Counted from the first letter of the stretch, positions 16,842 to 26,700 are shown. The stretch: 64,000 nucleotides of DNA from Chitinophaga tropicalis (GCF_009758205.1 NZ_WRXN01000005.1:467035-531034), one strand, 5' to 3'. The notes: generated from the sequence alone by a model not told the origin. Numbers and translations: made by a program.

Positions 16842-16868
16842 CAAATATAACAATTTATATACATACAA
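16842..16868 (-). promoter_or_regulatory. Promoter TTG-N16-TATATTTG abutting the NlpC/P60 start
   Basis: Minus-strand TATATTTG (16849-16842) with TTG at 16868-16866. The -7 box ends only 4 bases before the ATG at 16838. Confidence 0.45.
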
Positions 16869-16877
16869 TATTCCTGG

Positions 16878-16911
16878 TTGAAATTCACTAACCTAAATTT
16901 CTCTACATTTG
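16878..16911 (+). promoter_or_regulatory. Promoter TTG-N23-TACATTTG for the DinB-like gene
   Basis: TTG at 16878-16880 and TACATTTG at 16904-16911, 23 bp apart, followed 22 bp later by ATG 16934. A good match to the Bacteroidota consensus. Confidence 0.55.
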
Positions 16912-16933
16912 AGTCTGACATATTCATTACACC

Positions 16934-17443
16934 ATGAAAAGAACTGAATGGTTTAAGAGAACGTTCCCTGTCATTGAAGATAACGGGCTGTTGCCTACAA
17001 TCATAGAAAGACTTAGTGGCACTCCGGCCCGTGTGGAGGAGATAATAGGCACATTAGATCCTGACCTGCTGACGTTAAAGCAGGAAGGGAAATGGAGCAT
17101 TAAAGAGGAAATAGGACATCTTGGCGACCTGGAGCCATTGTGGTACGGAAGAATAGATGACCTGGTAAATGGAGGAACTGAACTGAGAGCAGCAGATCTG
17201 ACTAACCAGACCACGCATACAGCTGATCATAATTCTGCAAAAACGGTTACGCTTCTGCAACGGTTCAGGGAGCAAAGGAAAGCCTTTGTGAACAAGCTGT
17301 TGGCATTGACGGATGAACAGCTGGAAAGATCGGCATTACACCCAAGGCTGAAAACGCCGATGAGGATCATAGACCTGGCATATTTTGTAGCTGAGCATGA
17401 TGATCATCATCTGGCGAGGGTGAGGGAGATAGCGAGGTGGTAG
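16934..17443 (+). CDS. DinB-like (DUF664/DfsA-fold) protein
   Basis: A 169-residue four-helix-bundle protein. KWSIKEEIGHLGDLEPLWYG carries the first metal-ligand-type histidine of the DinB superfamily, and AEHDDHHLARVREI near the C-terminus the paired ones. Family members include metal-dependent thiol transferases (mycothiol, bacillithiol), but many are uncharacterised. It stands alone, transcribed divergently from the NlpC/P60 gene and convergently with the ABC operon. Confidence 0.85.
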   Translation: MKRTEWFKRTFPVIEDNGLLPTIIERLSGTPARVEEIIGTLDPDLLTLKQEGKWSIKEEIGHLGDLEPLWYGRIDDLVNGGTELRAADLTNQTTHTADHNSAKTVTLLQRFREQRKAFVNKLLALTDEQLERSALHPRLKTPMRIIDLAYFVAEHDDHHLARVREIARW

Positions 17444-17561
17444 TTCTTTAAAGCCATAAAATTGTTCAATTTCGTGTCAGGGCCTGGTAATGAGGCGCTG
17501 AATATGGGATCTCATAAATTCCTGTAATAACTGACTTTGGCGCTGAGCACTATTATAGTTT

Positions 17562-17606
17562 TTACTCGTTCTCTCCCGGTCTTTACATCCGGGAGAGAAC
17601 GAGTAA
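17562..17606. terminator. Bidirectional terminator, 18-bp perfect stem
   Basis: TTACTCGTTCTCTCCCGG (17562-17579) and its exact complement (17589-17606) lie between two convergent genes, so the hairpin probably serves both strands. Confidence 0.75.
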
Positions 17607-17620
17607 CCTTAATTGCTGCT

Positions 17621-18655
17621 TCAGGTCCTTATTTCTCTCCTCATAAACCAGAAGTACGCCAATGCAAAACAGGCTGCTGTTGAAGCGAGTAACCCGCTGA
17701 CCTGAGGCCATACGATCAATACACTTTCCCGGAAAGGCAGAGGAGAGGGAATAGCTCCTGCCATTTGTTCCATGGTCAGGGGGCCAAGGCTTCTGACCGA
17801 AGGCATCAGCAGGGTTGTTGTGGCATCGGTATACAGCTGGCTGGGCGCTAACCGGAGCAGGTCGAGTATCAGGTTGTTATAAAAAAGAATATCGTCCTGC
17901 GCCAGGAGGTTGGGATCAGGGAAGAACGACCTTACGATCATATTTACGATGATCCTGTAAAAAACAGTAAAGAACAACCATATACCAATAGCTGTAAGCG
18001 CCGATGTAGTGGCTTGTTTGAACTTTACGGAAAGCAGGATGGCCAGGCTTAACCAGAAGCCAACATACAGCACGGTAAGTATAACAAAAGACAATATCCG
18101 GAAAACCTCTGCTGTTTCAATCGGGACGCCGGTAATGACCAACCCGCCGCCAATCATCAACAGGCTAAGTGATAAAAATAAGGCCGCCACAATGATCAAT
18201 GCACTTACAAATTTGGCGAGTAACAAATTATCTCTATATACGGGTTGTGCCAGTAACCTGATCAGCGTGCCATTGTTCCGTTCTGCATTAATTGCGTCGA
18301 ACCCCAGGCTGATTCCCAGAAGAGCCCCGAGGAAACTCATGAAAATATGAAAGGGAGGAAGGGAGCCATCTGTTGCCGTCAGTAGTTTCAGGTAAAGGAA
18401 CAGATGGTCAGGATCATTTTCATTCGATACAGCCGCTTTCAGGTTACTCAGGGAAACATACATAGCTCCCGCGAAAGTCAGTACAATAAGTATAAGCAAT
18501 ACAATAAACCGCCAGCTGCGAATATGATCGGCAACTTCTTTACGTACCATTACCGCAAATGGCCGGTTGTAAAATGCAGCCTCTGACCTTGCTGCTTTTT
18601 TAATTCGCAGTCTTCCTGAAAAAAGATCTTTGAAATAAACCGCTGGACTTTCCAT
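17621..18655 (-). CDS. ABC-2 type permease
   Basis: A 344-residue inner-membrane protein with about six hydrophobic helices, the first near residues 49-70 (FIVLLILIVLTFAGAMYV), then a large loop and five helices; GFDAINAERNNGTLIRLLAQP is the typical ABC-2 loop before the third helix. Start ATG 18655 overlaps the ATPase gene by 56 bp; ATG 18550 is an alternative. It is the third gene of the NEW3-protein, ATPase, permease operon. ABC-2 systems export polymers, peptides or drugs; the cargo here is unknown. Confidence 0.88.
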   Translation of the reverse strand: MESPAVYFKDLFSGRLRIKKAARSEAAFYNRPFAVMVRKEVADHIRSWRFIVLLILIVLTFAGAMYVSLSNLKAAVSNENDPDHLFLYLKLLTATDGSLPPFHIFMSFLGALLGISLGFDAINAERNNGTLIRLLAQPVYRDNLLLAKFVSALIIVAALFLSLSLLMIGGGLVITGVPIETAEVFRILSFVILTVLYVGFWLSLAILLSVKFKQATTSALTAIGIWLFFTVFYRIIVNMIVRSFFPDPNLLAQDDILFYNNLILDLLRLAPSQLYTDATTTLLMPSVRSLGPLTMEQMAGAIPSPLPFRESVLIVWPQVSGLLASTAACFALAYFWFMRREIRT

Positions 18656-19616
18656 GAGACACGTTTTCAGTTAGATTGTTATCAAAATACTGTTGATAAA
18701 TTTCTTCCAATCCGTATTCTTTCCGATATACCCCTGTAATTCCGAAACCTTTTTCCACAAAAAGTCTTACCAGTTCAGGAGTGATGTTTTCCACACATGA
18801 AATATCAACGCCGTTACCAGATACTGTTACTTTCCTGACAGCCCCTATTTCCGACAGCATAGATTCCAATTCCGCGGTATCAGGCGGTGTATCTGCAAGC
18901 GTTATAGTTACCAGGCAGGATTCTTCAGAAAACAGGTTTTGGGAGAGCTGATGGATATTTCCTTCTGCAAGCAACTTACCGCCGACAAAGATCCCTACGC
19001 GATCACAAACCTGTTGTACCTGGTGCAGGTGGTGAGAAGAAAGCAGTACGGTGATGCCCTGTTGCCGGCTTAACTCCCGAATAAGCTGAAGGAACTCTTT
19101 TACGCCGGTTGGATCGATACCAAGTGTTGGTTCGTCCAGGATGATCACTTCGGGTTGCCTGATCAATACATCTGCCAGGCCGAGTCTTTGCTTCATTCCC
19201 CGGGAATAGGCGCTTGTTTTTTTGTGCATGGCGGCGCCCAGTCCTACCAGTTCCATCATTTCCTGTACGCGATCATGCACATTATCTATTCCCAGTCCGT
19301 TTAACCTGGCGATATACAACAGGTTCTCGAAAGCGGTCATGTTGTCATAGAACCCTACGTTATCGGGCATGTAGCCAACCTTTCGTTTTACGCTGATGGG
19401 GTCACGGGTAGCGTTAAAGCCGCATACTTTTGCTGTACCTGCGGAAGGTTCAGTGAGTCCCAGCATCATCAATATGGTGGTGGTCTTACCTGCACCGTTG
19501 GGTCCTAACAGGCCAAATACCTCGCCGGCTTTAATTTTGAGATGAAGGTTGTCTACAGCTTTCAGAGAACCATAGAATTTCGTTAATCCTTCCAGTTCAA
19601 TAATTGCGTTTTCCAT
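18600..19616 (-). CDS. ABC-2 type transporter ATPase
   Basis: A 338-residue ATPase with Walker A GPNGAGKTT (about residues 38-46), Q-loop region VGYMPDN, signature YSRGMKQRLGL (the ABC-2-type variant of LSGGQ), Walker B VIILDEP and an H-loop in LLSSHHLHQV. About 100 C-terminal residues form the extra domain common to ABC-2 exporters. The gene begins 12 bp after the NEW3 protein and overlaps the permease start, so the three are translated together. Confidence 0.93.
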   Translation of the reverse strand: MENAIIELEGLTKFYGSLKAVDNLHLKIKAGEVFGLLGPNGAGKTTTILMMLGLTEPSAGTAKVCGFNATRDPISVKRKVGYMPDNVGFYDNMTAFENLLYIARLNGLGIDNVHDRVQEMMELVGLGAAMHKKTSAYSRGMKQRLGLADVLIRQPEVIILDEPTLGIDPTGVKEFLQLIRELSRQQGITVLLSSHHLHQVQQVCDRVGIFVGGKLLAEGNIHQLSQNLFSEESCLVTITLADTPPDTAELESMLSEIGAVRKVTVSGNGVDISCVENITPELVRLFVEKGFGITGVYRKEYGLEEIYQQYFDNNLTENVSHGKSSGLFQRSFFRKTAN

Positions 19617-19628
19617 ATGTAAACACGC

Positions 19629-20495
19629 TTATCTTCTGCCGTATTTCCGGATCAGGTAATAGATAATTCCAACAGCCAGCAATATCACCATTACGCCCAG
19701 CCATCCTGCGAGCAGGGAGGTGGTGACGGTCATACGAAAAGAGGCGTTACTGCTTGTATTGGCATTTTTAACAGAGAAGTTTGTTACGTAATCGCCGGCA
19801 ATCGTTTTGTCTGGTACATGTACCATTGCAATTACGTCTGCGGATTTGCCGGGTTCCAGCCGCTCAATTCTTGCGGGATCGAAGGTTGCATCCCATTTGG
19901 GGGGTGATTGTGCGGATAGCTCCAATCCATCGAGGGGAAGGGAGCCTGTGTTTTTTATAGTCAGGTGAACGGGTTTACGGCTGCCTTCTGTGATGTCATC
20001 GCTCAGCCGTCCGTCGGGGGTTGTCAGTTCGACAGTATATGTGCCCTTGACCACTGCTTCCAATTCCAGCAGTACTGTATCTCCTTCCGCTGTGGCAGTA
20101 ACCGGAATATTGTATTTACCTGGCTGTACCGCAGGCGGGGGAGTGAACTCGATAGATATGTCCTGTGTTCTGTTTGAGTCCAGTCTGAAGGAAGTGACCT
20201 GCATACCCTCTACCCGGAATGCTGTGTTCCAGCCGGCGGGCACGCGGGCGGCGAGTTCGAAGATGGCGGTATGCCCTTTGCCATTGTGTAAGGAAGCGTT
20301 GTACCTGAATGTTTCTTTGGCGGTGGCTTCCAGGTTGATCAGGCGGGCGGTGAACGTTGTAGCCCGGATGTTTGTGGGTGGACTTCCCTTGAATGAAAGT
20401 GGGATAAAGGAAAATACAACAATAAGACCAAAAAGGTTGTAAAAGCAGGATCCGCGGCCCCTGTTTCGCCGCGATTGACGAATTAGCGCTAACAT
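19629..20495 (-). CDS. NEW3-domain membrane-anchored protein, partner of the ABC-2 exporter
   Basis: A 288-residue protein with an N-terminal signal/anchor (about residues 21-35) and a C-terminal helix (LAGWLGVMVILLAVGIIYYLI) followed by a basic tail, so it is anchored with its body outside the cytoplasm. The body holds two Ig-like beta-sandwich units; the second (HLTIKNTGSLPLDGLEL through FDPARIERLEPGKSADV) matches the NEW3 family. NEW3 proteins often sit beside ABC-2 ATPase/permease pairs in Bacteroidota and Firmicutes. A role in cargo handling outside the membrane is inferred. First gene of the operon. Confidence 0.85.
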   Translation of the reverse strand: MLALIRQSRRNRGRGSCFYNLFGLIVVFSFIPLSFKGSPPTNIRATTFTARLINLEATAKETFRYNASLHNGKGHTAIFELAARVPAGWNTAFRVEGMQVTSFRLDSNRTQDISIEFTPPPAVQPGKYNIPVTATAEGDTVLLELEAVVKGTYTVELTTPDGRLSDDITEGSRKPVHLTIKNTGSLPLDGLELSAQSPPKWDATFDPARIERLEPGKSADVIAMVHVPDKTIAGDYVTNFSVKNANTSSNASFRMTVTTSLLAGWLGVMVILLAVGIIYYLIRKYGRR

Positions 20496-20630
20496 AAAAC
20501 TAACAAATAATTAAATTCATTAATAAAATAAAAGCGCCTTTAAAAAAGGCCAGCTAATTTATAACAAAGTGAATATTTTTTCCAAATGAAATTTAAAAAA
20601 AATATTTCCCGCGGATCCTGTCTTATTACA

Positions 20631-21836
20631 CTAAAAATAACTTAACCACTTTTTATTTGCCTGGTTTGCCTGTTTGTATTGGCTGAAGCGAAGGCATAAC
20701 GGGTAAAGACCCACTATTATCACTACCCATAAAATATACACTACAGGTAAAGAAAATCCATATCCTCTCAGTTGAGGATTGGATGTAACCCAGGTAGTGA
20801 GATTTACCATATTCCCGGCACCGAACCCTGTCAGCATAGTTGCAATGATGGCCATGCCATGTGTGAGCGGGATATGCACGAGGTAAAAGAACATAGGTAC
20901 TCTGCCAAAGACGATTGCCTTAGAGGTAAGCTTGTTCAGCGGCTGTTCTGCATAAGCCAGGAAGAGCAAAGCAGGACCGAGGGTCATGAGTATATAGAGA
21001 AAAGAGGGTGGGTATTTTGTTGTATTGATAAAGGAGAAGACCGTGAACAGGAAATCTTTCTGTGCTGACCAATGCGCGGCGTCACCATAAATATTTGTCC
21101 ATCTTAAGACGATGAAAAGGAGGATGGCTCCGATACCGATGTTGCGCAGTGATCTTTTACGGATTTCCGGGGCTATGCCCTGTGTATACAGACTACCGAG
21201 ACAATAGCCTAAGGTAATGATGCCTATATATGGGAGAACCGGGTAACCTACAATGATAGTAGAAAAACCTACATTGAATCCTGCAAAGTTGGGCTGGTGT
21301 AAAACAGACCATAAGAATGTCAGCGCATTGTTGCCGGTAATGTGAACACTATCCAAAGCATTATGCCCTGCTATTAACACTATTCCAATGAACAACTGTA
21401 CCGGGCGTGGTAAATGGATGAGCAGGGAGAGCGTCATCATGCTGATGCCAAATGCCCAGATGACCTGCAGGATGAAAACAGGATAATGAGGGTTAAAGGT
21501 CCATGCCAGCGTAACGAAAAGTGCCTCCACTATTACCAGCCAGAGACCTCTTGTGAGGAGGAATCCGGAAAGGGCTTTTTTGCCATTCTTGAGTCCGTAG
21601 AGGCAGGCGGAAGTACCAGCCAGGAGCATGAAAATGGGTGCGCAGAAGTGAGTGATCCATCGGGTAAGGAAGATGGGGGCGGTTGTGTGCTGCAGGTCTG
21701 TTGGATCATTGATATAGGAATAGGCGTGAAAATAATCACGGGTGTGATCCAGTGCCATAATGATGATGATAATTCCCCGGAGAAGGTCGATAGATTCAAT
21801 CCGGCGTTTTACAGTTCCTTTAACGGAATCCGACAT
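20631..21836 (-). CDS. DUF1624/heparan-alpha-glucosaminide N-acetyltransferase-like membrane protein
   Basis: A 401-residue protein with about ten hydrophobic helices. The start RIESIDLLRGIIIIIMALDHTRDY is the conserved first helix of the HGSNAT/DUF1624 family, with the catalytic-type His in ALDHTRDY; ITHFCAPIFMLLAG follows. The family transfers acyl groups across the membrane to sugars in lysosomal HGSNAT; bacterial substrates are mostly unknown. A -7 box (TAACTTTG) lies 135 bp upstream. Monocistronic. Confidence 0.88.
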   Translation of the reverse strand: MSDSVKGTVKRRIESIDLLRGIIIIIMALDHTRDYFHAYSYINDPTDLQHTTAPIFLTRWITHFCAPIFMLLAGTSACLYGLKNGKKALSGFLLTRGLWLVIVEALFVTLAWTFNPHYPVFILQVIWAFGISMMTLSLLIHLPRPVQLFIGIVLIAGHNALDSVHITGNNALTFLWSVLHQPNFAGFNVGFSTIIVGYPVLPYIGIITLGYCLGSLYTQGIAPEIRKRSLRNIGIGAILLFIVLRWTNIYGDAAHWSAQKDFLFTVFSFINTTKYPPSFLYILMTLGPALLFLAYAEQPLNKLTSKAIVFGRVPMFFYLVHIPLTHGMAIIATMLTGFGAGNMVNLTTWVTSNPQLRGYGFSLPVVYILWVVIIVGLYPLCLRFSQYKQANQANKKWLSYF

Positions 21837-21970
21837 AAGGATATGTTTAGAGTAAATAATGTGCTTAAGGTTATGCGTTCTGTTCTATAAGTATCTTTTC
21901 TTTGATTATGTTCAGGTGGTTGATAACATGACCGGTTACAAGATAGCTTAACGGTGCTGCCGTTGGCGTA

Positions 21971-22018
21971 CAAAGTTATATATAAACAAAACAATGTGTA
22001 AGATATCAAGATAACTTT
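21971..22018. promoter_or_regulatory. Intergenic region with -7 box and AAAGTTAT/ATAACTTT dyad
   Basis: The 329-bp gap between two divergent genes (21837-22165) holds TAACTTTG on the minus strand (21978-21971), an exact -7 match for the DUF1624 gene. Its AAAGTTAT is mirrored by ATAACTTT at 22011-22018, 31 bp away. The dyad could be an operator for the adjacent Lrp regulator. Nothing else is recognisable. Confidence 0.35.
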
Positions 22019-22165
22019 TGTATATAATTCCTGAAAACAGCGGCGTACCGATTTAAGTTTTTTACCTGGAGTGGTCTGGTCCTGCGGGCTAAGCTGAGAT
22101 GTTTAGCGAAGCGCTGTGCTTTCTACGAAAGTAGTTTTATTTTTTTAGCTTAGTAAAAAAATCCG

Positions 22166-22627
22166 ATGGAAGAGTTAAGTAAACAAGAACTGGAGCTGTT
22201 GAGGATACTTCAGAAGAACTGCCGGTTTGACATTACTGAGCTGACGGAGCGGTTGAATATGTCCCGTACTTCTGTCTACGACAGGATTAAAAAGCTCGAG
22301 AATGAAGGGTATATAAAGGATTATGTTGCTCTTGTTGATCATAAGAAAGTTGGGTTGAATTTTACGGTTATTGTGAATGTTGCGTTGAATAGTCAGCGGA
22401 TAGAATATGTTGAGGAGTTTCTGGAAAAAGTAGCTGTGCTGGATGAGATTATGGAGGCTTATGTTACAGGTGGGATATTTGATGTGATACTGAAAGTTGT
22501 GGTTAAAGATCCGGATGCGTTTAATGATTTTGTTACGAAGAAGCTTTCAGTGATTCCTAATATCAGCAAGATACAGAGTTCTTTTGTAATGAGGTATATT
22601 AAACAGTCGACGGTGTTGCCGTTTTAG
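22166..22627 (+). CDS. Lrp/AsnC family transcriptional regulator
   Basis: A 153-residue protein with an N-terminal winged HTH (LLRILQKNCRFDITEL, then RLNMSRTSVYDRIKKLENEGYI) and a C-terminal RAM/AsnC effector domain (YVTGGIFDVILKVVVKDPDAF). The standard family length and both domains are intact. Such regulators respond to amino acids and often act on neighbouring genes, here the divergent DUF1624 gene or the following membrane protein. Confidence 0.92.
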   Translation: MEELSKQELELLRILQKNCRFDITELTERLNMSRTSVYDRIKKLENEGYIKDYVALVDHKKVGLNFTVIVNVALNSQRIEYVEEFLEKVAVLDEIMEAYVTGGIFDVILKVVVKDPDAFNDFVTKKLSVIPNISKIQSSFVMRYIKQSTVLPF

Positions 22628-22649
22628 TTAAATATTTTACGTATACTTG
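22616..22649 (+). promoter_or_regulatory. Possible promoter for the 285-aa membrane protein
   Basis: TTG (22616-22618) and TATACTTG (22642-22649, one mismatch from TAnnTTTG) are 23 bp apart, overlapping the stop of the Lrp gene. Confidence 0.3.
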
Positions 22650-22698
22650 TGTCAGGTATTCTCTTCTCAACCTCATAGGGATTGCAAATTGAACCACT

Positions 22699-23556
22699 AT
22701 GAGTCAAAAATCATTTTACGATCTTGAGTATCTCATTGAGATAAATGAAAAGAGAATAGAAGAATATATTTCTGCCTATCAGAAAATATTGGAAAGACTT
22801 ACCAATATAGTAATCGTTTATTCCGCACTTGCAATTTTCTTTATTCCTATCTGTCAGGATCTCTTTCAGTCTGAGATTACGCATTGGTTATTTATTAGCA
22901 GTTTCGTGATCTTTGTGGGGCTATTCTCATTTTCATTATACTTTACTATACGTTTGATTATTCCCGAAGATGTTGCATATCTCGGCTCACCGAAGAGGTA
23001 TTATAATACTCTTCGTTGGGAATATGAGCAGTTAATCGAAAAACAATCATTTGATTGGCAGGAAAATATTGATAAACAGCTACAGGCATCATATGTAGGT
23101 GAGCTCGAACGTATACTTACAACAAACATCCGGGCATTTGTTAAGAAAAGTTCATTTTATTACAACGCACTTACATTTAGCCTCCTTTCTGCTGTCCCAT
23201 TTTTAATATGCCTGGGGTTCCATATTATGAAGAAAGAAGATAAAATTCAGAAAGTGAAAATTATTAAGCAGGAGAAAATTCTTAATTTACATCTTTATAA
23301 ATTAGATTCCATTATGTATGACGCCAAAAAAACCAATTCCGGCAAGCCTCCAATAAAGTTTGGAACAACCAGCAATTTACCTGGTGTTGATAACAGCAAG
23401 GTAATTCCATCTTCACCTTTTATAATCAGGGAAAATTCCAGCAAAATAAGAAAGATGAAAGATGTTCCGGCCTGGTGGGATGAGGATGATTTCAAGGATC
23501 ACAATTCCTGGTCTTTATTATCGGTATTGAATAAGTATTTTAAAAAGCTCTTCTAA
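22699..23556 (+). CDS. Three-TM membrane protein of unknown function (285 aa)
   Basis: Predicted layout: a short N-terminal helix (LIEINEKRIEEYISAYQKIL), TM1 (about 33-53), TM2 (62-86), a coiled helical loop (100-150), TM3 (about 155-176), then a ~105-residue basic, proline/serine-containing tail. There is no signal peptide and no family I recognise. The TM hairpin followed by a helical domain is reminiscent of SLATT-type effectors, but the similarity is only architectural. It stands alone with its own terminator, and its base composition is more AT-rich than its neighbours. Confidence 0.8.
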   Translation: MSQKSFYDLEYLIEINEKRIEEYISAYQKILERLTNIVIVYSALAIFFIPICQDLFQSEITHWLFISSFVIFVGLFSFSLYFTIRLIIPEDVAYLGSPKRYYNTLRWEYEQLIEKQSFDWQENIDKQLQASYVGELERILTTNIRAFVKKSSFYYNALTFSLLSAVPFLICLGFHIMKKEDKIQKVKIIKQEKILNLHLYKLDSIMYDAKKTNSGKPPIKFGTTSNLPGVDNSKVIPSSPFIIRENSSKIRKMKDVPAWWDEDDFKDHNSWSLLSVLNKYFKKLF

Positions 23557-23559
23557 ACA

Positions 23560-23593
23560 AACGAGGGTAGTTTCAATGAAAACTACCCTCGTT
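23560..23593 (+). terminator. Hairpin terminator after the three-TM gene
   Basis: AACGAGGGTAGTTT (23560-23573) pairs perfectly over 14 bp with 23580-23593, 4 bp after the stop codon. Confidence 0.75.
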
Positions 23594-23694
23594 GCATTTC
23601 ATCGGACTTATCAAAAAAGGTACAAGTCTCATTCCTTTTCCGTGCAGAAAATAGTAATAAACCCCTTGGGCAAAAGCGTTTTTGCAAGGGAGAG

Positions 23695-23709
23695 GGCCTG
23701 CGGCCGGCT
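23695..23709. repeat. Dispersed GGCCTGCGGCC(A/G)GCT repeat, copy 3
   Basis: GGCCTGCGGCCGGCT, one base from copies 1 and 2, lies 47 bp beyond the stop of the minus-strand TraB/GumN gene and next to a hairpin (CCTTGGGCAAAAGCG...TTTTTGCAAGG, 23664-23689). Confidence 0.55.
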
Positions 23710-23755
23710 GCTTTATAAAGAATGTTGGGAGATGAGATTTATGCGGCAGCTCACG

Positions 23756-26700
23756 TTAGTCCTTTTCTTCAAGGTAATCTTTATATGCTTTTGTTGCGAC
23801 GGCTGTTAATTGCTTTCTATCCATTACTATACTTTTATCGTTGATCCAATGCGTTAGCTCAGGCTCGAAATTAAGCTTAGCAGGCTCCAGCGGATGGGGG
23901 CCGTTTAAGACATACTCCCAGTCTTCACTATCTTCTGTTTTATAACGGTATAATATAAGCGATACAGCCGGTGTCTTTTCCGGTTGTACCCTTATATGAG
24001 TTACCATCTCAATAGCTGACAAAGTATATTCCTCTTCCAGGTAATAGGTCAGATAACTGCGTCCAAGCAGGTCCTGGGAAAGCAGGTGACGGATGTGCTG
24101 CAGCTGTTGCTGTTCTTTCATTGTCTGGATGAATGTGTATGCTGTACTGTGATCTGTGAGAATACTGTTAAGTATTTTATCACTTACTTTAACACCCTGT
24201 CTCATTAATCCACGTGCTCCCAGTGCACGCAATGACATAGTAGTATCTGCCAGCAGCTCGCGAAACTGCTCTGCAGAGGAAGAAGGCATTCCCGGCAACG
24301 CAAGTATATGGCCGGTCTGCAACAGGTCATTCTCCCAGTTCCAGCTGCTATCTGCATCCGGGTCCCTGTCTTTCCATTTTCTCAACTGTCGTTTAAACAT
24401 TTCTGTTACACCAGGCAATAGCCGTTCCAGTTTATGCTGATTAAACTGAGGCGGCAGCCAGAGGGAATCGTGACTGGTATATGCGGTGAAGGCATGGAGG
24501 AAGCTTCCGGAACGTTCAGCAGCAGCTATCATGTCAGGCAGATACAGATGATACAGGCTGTCTGTCTTGAAAGAGCCTGTAAAGATCCCCCTGTCGGCAC
24601 AACCTTCCGGCAATTCCGGAGCCAGGCGGAAAAAAGTACGGATAGCAGAATCTGAAGACAGGCCGTTCAGGAAACGCAGCATACGCTTTCTTAGCTGAAG
24701 ATCGGTTGTGGCAGTAAACAACATCTCTGTTGTATGGACAACAGCATCCCCTCCTATCTTTCCTAATGAAAGCAGCAGCTTAATCCTGGTATTATTATCA
24801 CCGGTATCTGCCGGAAAAGGTTTGGCCAGTGCATTTAAAACAGGTCCTATGTCTGAGCTGTCCGGAGTAAAGTTGGGCAGGTATTTACTGGCGGCATTAA
24901 ATGCCATTGTATCTGTGCTCCGGAGGTCTTTCAGCAACAGATCCAGTTTCTTCTGCTGGAGCCGGCGGGTATCTGCTTTCTCCTTCCTTCCGGGGCGGAA
25001 AGAAGCAAGGAACTGCGGGCCGTAACCTGTGGTTACCAATTCTTCCGGCAGAATGGCAGACATCCTGTAGACGGTATGACCTGCTATCACCGCCTTTCGG
25101 TAGAACCGTAAACCACTGGACCGCACCTTCATTTCTACCTCATATACAGGCAGGCCATCTGAAACATATTGTTTCTTACTGTTTAAGATAAATGTGGTAT
25201 CTACCTCGAGCACAAATTTCTTCAGGAGACTGTCAGGTTCATCGTGATAGTAAGGCGAGTATTTATCTATTTCTATCATGTACATAGAGCTGGAGCCGCT
25301 GTCCATAACAGCGTAGTACTGTACATTGACAGGCGATGAGCCGTAGCTGTAGTCGCGGGAATTGCCGGTAAAGATACCCGGCCCTGCTATAGTAAAACTG
25401 CTGTCTGCCGGTGTAAAAGTAACAGTCGGAGGATGCGCCTGTAAAGGCAGTAGCTGGAAGCCGTACAGGAAGCGTTGCCAGTAGCTGCTGTCTGTACGGA
25501 CGCTGTCATAAGTGCATACCAGGCAGTACATGAGGTTACCACGTGGTATAAAATGCAAGCGGGAAATAAAACTATTGCCATAGCGGTAACTATAGCGGTA
25601 GCGTGGTAATCCGCCCTGTGTATCCAGTGCTGAATCTGCCGGTTTCATAGCGCTATCCTGCCTGAGCAGTTGTTCCCGGATGCTTTCAAGCACCTGTTTA
25701 TCATTTATGTTATAATAACCTACCTGCATCTTCTGGATCTGCAATACGTAGGAGATATTGTTAGCATCGTCAAGAGCAGAATATACTTCCTGCGGACGGG
25801 AATTTCCGCTGTTACCGGTTTGTATATGATTAGCTTCGGAAGGCATGATGACAGCGAAGCCCTGTTGCACATTACGGAGGGTATCATATACTGTAACGGG
25901 GCGCACAATATCATAGAAGCGTACGGACTGGAAAAATGTCTTCCTGGCGCTGCTGTCTTTTCCCTGATAACTGTGCATGAATACAAAAGCCCTGTTATTA
26001 CGGATAAACACACGTATATATAAAGGTGAGCTTTGCTGCAGCAACACAGCTTCTGTTCCGGCTATATTGCGATAAGTGATAGGATAGGATCTTTGCAGTA
26101 CAGCATTCCCCTGGGCCGCCATATTGTTGATCATGGTATTTACCAGTTCCCGTTTATCTGTTGCCAGTTGGGGAATATCCATGGTAAAGGCGAAACCGGC
26201 TTCGGTCTCGCCGCCACCTATATACATTTTACGGTTTAAATTGGGGATGGGATAAGCCATCGGGATGCCCGGCAGCTCGACACTGTAACCGTCAACGATC
26301 CTGTTCAGTGAATAGCCTTTCAGGCTGTCCAGCCGCTGACGCTCCCGCTGGGTTATACCAGTAAAAGTGGCTTTGACGGGAGTTACAGAATAGCCCTTCT
26401 CCCGTAACAATGATAAGATACCTTTTTCGCCAGGCAGATGAGCTACTCCCACGGCCGCAAAAACGCTGCCTTTATTGATCAGGGCAGCCAGGTTCCTGGC
26501 CATTTCATTATTACGGAGCTCAAGATCAAGGTCTTCTCCGCTATTCCCCCAATCGTTCACTACTTTTGCTATCTCTTCCAGGTTGCCTTCATAATACAGG
26601 TCTACGAGCGACTCTAAGGATGTTGCCCGCTCTCTGATCCTGTCTGTTATATTCTGTGTCTGACCGGTATTATTATAGCCGAGATTCCATAGAAATGCTT

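Noticed and set aside
20772..21890. Plus-strand ORFs of 98 and 158 codons
   Set aside because: They are antisense to the DUF1624 membrane protein; their charged low-complexity composition mirrors hydrophobic codons on the other strand.
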